A DNA stretch of 60,761 nucleotides from Desulfamplus magnetovallimortis. GTDB lineage: Bacteria; Desulfobacterota; Desulfobacteria; Desulfobacterales; Desulfobacteraceae. Below the pieces are notes generated by a model. That model was not told where the DNA came from, searched no databases, and was given only the letters and a program-made list of their open reading frames with translations. The stretch spans positions 540,042 through 600,802 of the forward strand of contig NZ_LT828541.1 in NCBI RefSeq assembly GCF_900170035.1. The letters run 5' to 3'. The first letter of the stretch is position 1. The number at the start of each line of letters is the position of its first letter. Positions 55,335 through 60,761 of this stretch are shown here, piece by piece. A program made the translations under genes and the position numbers.

Positions 55335-57233
55335 ATGGTTCAAACTTTTCACAGAATAATTATCAAAAAATGCCATACAGGAGAAAAACACAATGCTGTT
55401 TGTCGTTTTCTTGCAAAGGAATTTGGTATTTCAACAGAAAGAGCTGATTTCATTCTCAGGCATCCTCCTGCGGTTCTTGGTGATCTGAATAATATTGAGA
55501 ATGTTGACTTTGCAAAGCACTTCCTGCTTCAGCATCAGGTGGAATGTGATGTAAAAAAAGTCATAAAAGACAAAAAGTTGCCATTTGCCATAAATCCCCG
55601 CCAGTTAAAGTGGATCTCCAAAGAGTTCAGCAAAACTTTGAGAGCATGTGTTGAAACTGCCCTTTTTTATGTGATGATTGAACCCTCTGATGACTCATAT
55701 TTCTTAAAATCCCTTCTTGGCAAACAAGAAGAAATTGAGGATGCATTTCGCTACAGTGACTCTGTCTTTGTAATTGATGACAACACTTTTCTTTTACTTG
55801 GATTTGCAAGTGACCGTGAAGGTTCTGATGTAGTGTTTGACAAAATTGTTTATTGTATTGAAAATTACATTCATCGGGATGCAATCGTAAATATAGGTCT
55901 TTCCGTAATCCCTGAAGATGGAAAATCATTTTATGACCTTATCACAGTTGCCAAAAAGAATCTTATAACTTTTAAAAAAGACATTGTTGGTGTTCAGAAA
56001 AAAAGCGAAACCATACAGCCCAATGAAATAATTCCCAAAAGTAACGTCTCTCTCTCTGATCTTCAAATTTTCAGCCTCTGCTTTAATAAAGCAAGGGGAA
56101 AGTTTTACAATGAGCTTACAGACTTGCCCCCTGATGTTTTATGGGGAGCCTTGAGTAAAATTTCCGTATCTGACCAGAAAAAATTTTTTCTCAAACTTCC
56201 CCATGACTCACCCCTTACCTCATATCTTGCTGAAAAAATAAAAAATCAGTCTGATGAAGTTGATGTTAAGGCCGCAAGAAAAACCGTCCGTAAAGTAATT
56301 AGCAAGATGCAGCTTGTGGAAAACCTTAAGGAGAGACAGGAGAACCAGAAAAAAGTAATAACCTTTATGAATCAGGTTGATACTATATTTACCATGCCGT
56401 CAATTGCACTTCAGGTGTATCATGTAGCGTCTGATCCTGAATCCGACCTTGATGATGTTGTGAAAAATATACTGTTAGATCCTTCTTTGAGCATAAAAAT
56501 ATTAAAAATTGTCAACTCACCTTTTTATGGCCTCTCAGAGAAGATAGCTTCCATAAAGGATGCAGTGGTAATGCTGGGAATGGACGAAGTTGTTAATATG
56601 GCATTTGGTCTTTCACTTTCAAAATCCTTTCTTGATTCAGAACTTAAGGGCCTTATGAATCCTGAAGATCTCTGGCGCCATTCAATGGAAACAGCCATTA
56701 TTGCCCGTCATCTTTCTGAAGGACTTTCCCAGTTTAAAAAAATGGGAGTCTTTACAGCAGGGCTTCTCCACGATCTCGGGAAGGTTTATCTTATAGAAAA
56801 TTTCGGAGATATTTATACAAAAGTACTTGAAAGAGCTGAGGAGCATTCAATTTTTATAAGCGCAGTTGAACAGGAAATTATAGGAATTGACCATGGAAAC
56901 ATCGGCAGACGTATCGGAGAAAACTGGAATCTGCCGGATTCACTTGTTCAGGCAGTGGCATTCCACCATCAACCCTCGGCAGCCATAAGTTATTCAGCTT
57001 TTGCAGGTCTTATTGGATTTGCTGACTACCTGGCTCACATGATTAATATAAGACAAACTGAAAATAGTACAGACTCAGCAATTTATTTAAAAACCAAGCA
57101 ACTGTTTAAAGTTGATCATATGATTATAATGAAAAAGTTATTTACAAATTTTAATGGTAATTTTATTGAACGAACCCTGGAAGAATCCATGGGTATTCTG
57201 GAAGAAAATCACCATATCCTTAACATCACATAA
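55335..57233 (+). CDS. HDOD-domain signalling protein
   Basis: The product is a 632-residue cytosolic protein. The first 330 residues are not recognised as a named domain. An HDOD module covers about 350-560: TMPSIALQVYHVASDPESDL, LLDPSLSIKILKIVNSPFYG and LLHDLGKVYLIENFGD. HDOD proteins are HD-fold relatives lacking the full catalytic set and act in signal transduction; here HDLGK and an AVAFHHQ motif are kept, so some phosphohydrolase capacity cannot be excluded. ATG 55335 is preferred over TTG 55320. Confidence 0.85.
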   Translation: MVQTFHRIIIKKCHTGEKHNAVCRFLAKEFGISTERADFILRHPPAVLGDLNNIENVDFAKHFLLQHQVECDVKKVIKDKKLPFAINPRQLKWISKEFSKTLRACVETALFYVMIEPSDDSYFLKSLLGKQEEIEDAFRYSDSVFVIDDNTFLLLGFASDREGSDVVFDKIVYCIENYIHRDAIVNIGLSVIPEDGKSFYDLITVAKKNLITFKKDIVGVQKKSETIQPNEIIPKSNVSLSDLQIFSLCFNKARGKFYNELTDLPPDVLWGALSKISVSDQKKFFLKLPHDSPLTSYLAEKIKNQSDEVDVKAARKTVRKVISKMQLVENLKERQENQKKVITFMNQVDTIFTMPSIALQVYHVASDPESDLDDVVKNILLDPSLSIKILKIVNSPFYGLSEKIASIKDAVVMLGMDEVVNMAFGLSLSKSFLDSELKGLMNPEDLWRHSMETAIIARHLSEGLSQFKKMGVFTAGLLHDLGKVYLIENFGDIYTKVLERAEEHSIFISAVEQEIIGIDHGNIGRRIGENWNLPDSLVQAVAFHHQPSAAISYSAFAGLIGFADYLAHMINIRQTENSTDSAIYLKTKQLFKVDHMIIMKKLFTNFNGNFIERTLEESMGILEENHHILNIT

Positions 57234-57240
57234 AAAATGC

Positions 57241-57346
57241 GGCATGCTTCATTTCCCAGTTTGCACTTTCCGGAGAGAAAACTCTGGGTAGCGAGAATTT
57301 CTCACAAAAAAGTGTAAAGAACATTTGGAGTAATATGAAGGATGCC
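57241..57346. repeat. F4 repeat supplying a start codon
   Basis: The ends GGCATGCTTCAT and ATGAAGGATGCC are inverted. In this copy the right end forms TTGGAGTAATATGAAGGATG, that is, a GGAG site and the ATG of the adenylate cyclase gene at 57335. Confidence 0.85.
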
Positions 57347-58717
57347 AAAAATTCAAGGATATATTCATTCATGGTTAAAGAGAAAAAACCGGAAGATCAG
57401 TTTGACCTGTTCAGAAAAAATTTTCTCTCTCTTCAGAAAAAATATGATGAAAAAATAAAAGAGATCTCCATCATAAAAGAGATGAACAACACCATGCAGC
57501 AGATTGATTTTATTGATCAGGACCTTATATGGACACGTCATCTGGAATGTCTGAAAAAATACAAAAGTCTTGCTGCGGCAGCTCTCTATTTCTCATCTGA
57601 AAATGAAATAAAAAGAGACCATTTTTTTTATACTGATTTTGAAGAACCATTTGACATTAATATGTTAAAAAATGTCTCTTTTTTCCAGGAGCTACTCTGT
57701 ACCAAAAAAGTCATTGTCATAGAACAGCTTGGCAAAGCAGAAAAAGAGCTTATGAATAAAGAGCAGTCAGATGGTTTTCGATACTGTTCCGGCAATAATG
57801 ATTTGGAAGATCTCTCCAGTGATGAAACTGAACCACATAGTACTAAAGATTATCTTTTTGCTGATTCAGATTACTCATTTTACGGTCAATCAATATCGTC
57901 CGGCAGCAAGGTTGTAGCAGTGCTTATGCTTTTTGCCCGGGACAAAAATGCCTTTGAATCTTCCAATCTCTATTTTTACAATGTTGTATGTGAACATCTA
58001 TACAACAGTATGGTCTTTTTAAGGCTCTATTACGGCAAACTTAATGAAGAAAAACAGATGATTCAGCTAAGTCGTTTTTTTTCAAAGAATATCATTGGAG
58101 AAATATTCAAAAAAGGAAAGCTTCGACTTGGAGGAGAAAAAAAGCGTGTTGCAGTACTGTTTGTTGATCTAAAAGGGTTTACAAGTTTTTCCGAGTCCAT
58201 GGAACCTGAAGATGTTGTTATTTTGCTCAACCGCTTTTTTTCAAGAATGATCCCTGTAATTTTCAGGAACAGAGGAACTCTGGACAAGTTGCTTGGGGAT
58301 GGAATTATGGCTGTATTCGGGACACCCATTGAAGATGATGAAAGCTGTCTTCATGCAGTCAGAACAGCCCTTGAGATGTTTTCTGTACTCAATTCCCTGA
58401 ACAGAGAACAGAAAAACAATTTTAAGAACCTTGAAATGACTGTAGGGATCAATTACGGTGAACTTATTGCCGGCTTCATGGGCTCAGAAGAGCATCTTAA
58501 CTATACCGTGGTGGGAGATACAGTCAATGTAGCCCAACGAATTCAGTCCCTTGCAGACAGTAACCAGATTTATGTCTCAGGCACTGTGTGGGAACAGATT
58601 AAACCTCATATTGAAAACCTTGAAAATCTGAAAAAGGTGGTTCCTCTTGAAGATGTAAAACTTAAGGGCAAAGAGAAAAAAGTCTCCCTTGTCAGACTTG
58701 ATCCTGATCTTTGTTGA
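57335..58717 (+). CDS. Class III adenylate/guanylate cyclase
   Basis: The 460-residue protein has an unrecognised N-terminal sensor region (about 1-260, GAF-like in places) and a class III cyclase catalytic domain at about 270-450. Metal-binding aspartates are seen in VLFVDLKGFTSFSE and LLGDGIMAVFG; VGDTVNVAQRI carries the substrate-contact region. The product is cyclic AMP or GMP; residues deciding this were not resolved. The ATG and its ribosome site lie inside an F4 repeat, so the first five residues are repeat-encoded; M at 57371 is an alternative. Confidence 0.85.
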   Translation: MKDAKNSRIYSFMVKEKKPEDQFDLFRKNFLSLQKKYDEKIKEISIIKEMNNTMQQIDFIDQDLIWTRHLECLKKYKSLAAAALYFSSENEIKRDHFFYTDFEEPFDINMLKNVSFFQELLCTKKVIVIEQLGKAEKELMNKEQSDGFRYCSGNNDLEDLSSDETEPHSTKDYLFADSDYSFYGQSISSGSKVVAVLMLFARDKNAFESSNLYFYNVVCEHLYNSMVFLRLYYGKLNEEKQMIQLSRFFSKNIIGEIFKKGKLRLGGEKKRVAVLFVDLKGFTSFSESMEPEDVVILLNRFFSRMIPVIFRNRGTLDKLLGDGIMAVFGTPIEDDESCLHAVRTALEMFSVLNSLNREQKNNFKNLEMTVGINYGELIAGFMGSEEHLNYTVVGDTVNVAQRIQSLADSNQIYVSGTVWEQIKPHIENLENLKKVVPLEDVKLKGKEKKVSLVRLDPDLC

Positions 58718-58722
58718 TAGAA

Positions 58723-59856
58723 TCATGAATCACTGACAATGGCTCGCACTTCATTATGGTTAAGTGCCCTTGATAGTGTGGCACTTTTCGATTTTATTGC
58801 TTCTGTTATGCTTTTGATGCGACTTGAGTTATATGAAATGTCCATTGAATCAAGATAGTTTTTCACAAGTCTTTGACCACATAGAACATTGAGAAAATAT
58901 GCTTCATCTCTCATAAGCCCGAATCCAGTTCCGGCATGGGTACCTGCTACATGGGTGTTTGCTGCATCCCCAAAAAAAGGCGTATTATAACCAAGCAGAT
59001 GCTCTCCTGTTTGCTCTTTACAGATATCGCTTACAAATTGATAATAATCTCTGAAGGTTTCAATGTTATTGACATCAAGGTTGAGTTCATATCCCTTATC
59101 CTTAAGGAGTCTTCCCACAGTAAAAAGATCTGCAATACCGTTTCTTTCACCAATACCCATGGCGGAAAGTTCAACAACAGTTGCTCCGGCCTTGACACCC
59201 ATAAAGGTGTTGGCAGACGCCATACCAAGATCGTTATGACAGTGGACGCTTACCTTTGTATTGCACTTTAATTTATTTACTTTGTCTGTAACAGATTTGA
59301 TTCTATCATAGAAGCTGTCCGGAGCCATTATTCCTGATGTATCAGGCAAGGAGATAATATCCACTCCAACTTCTCCTGCAAGAAAAATGGATACCTGACC
59401 AAGAAGTTTTAGTGTTGCATTGCCAACATCAAGAACTGCCATTGATATAACAGCTCCATCCACTACTTCTCTGATGGCATTGACAACTCTGCCCATGGAG
59501 TCAAAAATTGCCTGGCAGTTGTCGTTGTTATTTTTTATGTCATGGCTTATATGAGAGTGAAGATGGAAATTCTGCACCCCTGTTTCCACAAGTGAAATGA
59601 TATCTTTTTCCGAGGCTCTGCCCATGGCTGCAACATTAATTGCAAGTCTCTCTTTCCTTGTCAGAGCCCCAAGATTGCTTATGCACCTCTCTTCTGTAAT
59701 ATGTGCAGGAGCATAACCGGCCTGGCATATGTCAACCCCCAATTGTTCCTGAAATTTAAGAATTTTTTCCCGCTGGGCAAGGGAAAAGACAACACCGCGA
59801 TATTGCATCCCTTCACGGATTGTCTCATCAATTACAACAATTTGCTGTTTCTTCAT
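58723..59856 (-). CDS. HMGL-like/homocitrate synthase-family enzyme
   Basis: The 377-residue TIM-barrel protein of the pyruvate carboxyltransferase (DRE) family has the first metal/catalytic motif VIDETIREGMQYRG, the His pair in VSVHCHNDLGMASAN, and GIGERNGIADL. Family members condense acetyl-CoA with a 2-oxo acid (isopropylmalate, homocitrate, citramalate synthases) or cleave such products. The C-terminal regulatory domain of isopropylmalate synthase is absent, which fits a homocitrate synthase or HMG-CoA lyase-like member. Substrate is not decided by sequence. GTG 59865 is an alternative start; AGAGG stands eight bases before ATG 59856. Convergent with the cyclase gene. Confidence 0.75.
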   Translation of the reverse strand: MKKQQIVVIDETIREGMQYRGVVFSLAQREKILKFQEQLGVDICQAGYAPAHITEERCISNLGALTRKERLAINVAAMGRASEKDIISLVETGVQNFHLHSHISHDIKNNNDNCQAIFDSMGRVVNAIREVVDGAVISMAVLDVGNATLKLLGQVSIFLAGEVGVDIISLPDTSGIMAPDSFYDRIKSVTDKVNKLKCNTKVSVHCHNDLGMASANTFMGVKAGATVVELSAMGIGERNGIADLFTVGRLLKDKGYELNLDVNNIETFRDYYQFVSDICKEQTGEHLLGYNTPFFGDAANTHVAGTHAGTGFGLMRDEAYFLNVLCGQRLVKNYLDSMDISYNSSRIKSITEAIKSKSATLSRALNHNEVRAIVSDS

Positions 59857-60054
59857 ATCCTCCACCTCTATATTCTCAGTGTTATTTCAAATTTTCGTGT
59901 CCTTCTGGTAAGCCTGCGTGAATACCTCCTATTTTTCAAAGCTCAATAAATATACAGATTTACTACATTTACTGTAAAAAACAGGCATATTCAAAGCAAA
60001 ACTATCTAAATCTATAACAATCTTATGGAATCGGAAAGGATTATTTGACGCTGA

Positions 60055-60165
60055 AGAGTCATTTTGCTATGTCAAAAGTGGGCAGAAAAGCAGAGGCGGA
60101 TTCTGGTCATCTGTCCAGCATCACTTAGAAAACAATGGGCTATGGAACTGCTGAATATCAACTGA
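60055..60165 (+). pseudogene. Relic of an SNF2/DEAD-type helicase
   Basis: A 36-codon open frame after TGA 60052 encodes CQKWAEKQRRILVICPASLR then KQWAMELL, which is helicase motif Ia of SNF2-like or restriction-associated helicases (typical form RRILVICPASLRKQW). It has no start and stops at TGA 60163. It is an internal piece of a lost gene. Confidence 0.55.
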
Positions 60166-60305
60166 AATTTGACGATAATGGAAGTTTAATTGAATATTAC
60201 CTGAATTTTAAGGATGGAAGAATCATTCAGGAAACATTAACTGTTGATGGAACAGGCAAATTAGATCGAGTTAAAGGAAAGCTTTGGTATGAAGGTGCCA
60301 AATGA
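60135..60305 (+). CDS. Small hypothetical protein, possible chimera
   Basis: This 56-residue frame starts at ATG inside the helicase relic, in another frame, and encodes an acidic product (IQETLTVDGTGKLDRVKGKL). Its TGA overlaps the next gene by 17 bases. The N-terminal residues may derive from relic DNA; the rest looks like the tail of a longer unrecognised protein. No ribosome site is clear. Confidence 0.35.
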   Translation: MGYGTAEYQLKFDDNGSLIEYYLNFKDGRIIQETLTVDGTGKLDRVKGKLWYEGAK

Positions 60306-60603
60306 TAACCTTGATTTTGAAACAGATGAAGATATACTTGCTGCCACCAAAAGAGATAAGAAACAACACTCTTTTTTTGAAAAACTATATTCCTGGGGAA
60401 AAAATATCAAGCATTATCTCTTTGGCAGCCAATTGGGTAAAGATGCACTGCTGAAAGAGTTAACTGCAATTAAAGATGAAAAAAATGTCGATTTTAAGGA
60501 TAGTGATGCAGTGGCTGGAATCTATTTATTATTGAAATTTAAAATTTTACAATTAGATTATTTGATAGTTAAAATAGATAATTTTCTCACATATAACATG
60601 TGA
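60289..60603 (+). CDS. Hypothetical protein upstream of AAA ATPase
   Basis: The 104-residue Lys/Asp-rich protein has no recognised domain (start MKVPNDNLDFETDEDILAAT). It overlaps the previous small frame by 17 bases and stops 39 bases before the AAA ATPase start, so it may be a co-transcribed partner of that gene. Confidence 0.5.
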   Translation: MKVPNDNLDFETDEDILAATKRDKKQHSFFEKLYSWGKNIKHYLFGSQLGKDALLKELTAIKDEKNVDFKDSDAVAGIYLLLKFKILQLDYLIVKIDNFLTYNM

Positions 60604-60642
60604 GACAAAAGAGGGTTGTTAATATTTATAGGCTGTTGTGAT

Positions 60643-60761
60643 ATGTATTTACTTGATAAACTGACAATAAGAGGATTCAAATCCATTAAGGAACTGGTCG
60701 ATTTAGATTTGAAGCGTCTCAATGTCCTGATCGGTGCCAATGGTGCCGGTAAAAGTAATTG
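60643..60761 (+). CDS. AAA-family ATPase, N-terminal part (runs off window)
   Basis: Only 39 codons are present. MYLLDKLTIRGFKSIKEL and LNVLIGANGAGKSN are the conserved first strand and Walker A motif of RecF/OLD-like ATPases, often found in phage-defence modules (for example Retron, Gabija-type or standalone OLD systems). With the helicase relic next to it, this may be the edge of a defence island that continues beyond the window. Confidence 0.75.
   Translation, partial: MYLLDKLTIRGFKSIKELVDLDLKRLNVLIGANGAGKSN

Overview
The window looks like chromosomal DNA of a low-to-moderate-GC Desulfobacterota bacterium (Desulfobacterales-like). This is inferred from a pyrrolysine system with a free-standing PylSn, anaerobic cobamide genes with CbiR, a RACo-type corrinoid activator, the carboxyspermidine route to spermidine, and signalling genes of the MCP, HDOD, PilZ, class III cyclase and sigma-54 activator types. 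Taxonomy cannot be proved from the sequence alone.

Layout. 0.1-6.8 kb: folate ligase, serS-thrC, a LysM protein and a TPR lipoprotein. 6.8-12.8 kb: a complete dipeptide ABC transporter (dppA, then dppBCDF) of very Escherichia-like sequence. 13.0-14.5 kb: a ferritin-like gene coupled to pylSn, then a repeat-filled gap and the amber-decoding tRNA-Pyl gene. 14.5-18.3 kb: accessory DNA with HicAB, a PIN toxin-antitoxin pair, gene remnants, an exonuclease and cbiR. 18.6-23.1 kb: cobamide nucleotide-loop assembly (cobS, cobD, cbiB) and a radical SAM protein. 23.6-30.6 kb: DeoR regulator, flavoprotein, histidine kinase, metal-efflux-type permease, beta-propeller protein and DUF333 lipoprotein. 30.8-42.1 kb: two large secreted proteins (C1 peptidase with CARDB domains; beta-helix/esterase) flanking RACo-DUF1638. 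42.6-45.5 kb: sigma-54 activator and two zinc-ribbon/PilZ genes, one frameshifted. 45.8-51.4 kb: a complete arginine-to-spermidine pathway (speA, CASDH, nspC, speB). 51.7-60.8 kb: chemoreceptor, DUF5610-like protein, HDOD protein, adenylate cyclase, HMGL-like synthase, and at the edge a helicase relic and the start of an AAA ATPase.

How genes may connect: the Pyl tRNA and PylSn, the corrinoid activator RACo with DUF1638, and the cobamide genes all fit corrinoid-dependent methylamine (or related) methyl transfer. The methyltransferase itself and pylSc/B/C/D are not in the window. In-frame UAG is a real ambiguity here: it terminates at least eight genes, and at the CASDH/nspC junction it separates two in-frame consecutive pathway enzymes.

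The strongest non-gene signal is repeats. At least six dispersed families (called F1-F6 here) fill almost every intergenic gap, several supply start or stop codons to neighbours, and many conserved enzymes carry in-frame low-complexity insertions. The most unusual single structure is a 44-bp tandem duplication of the RACo/DUF1638 stop-start overlap, which has generated a chain of ATGA-coupled micro-ORFs.
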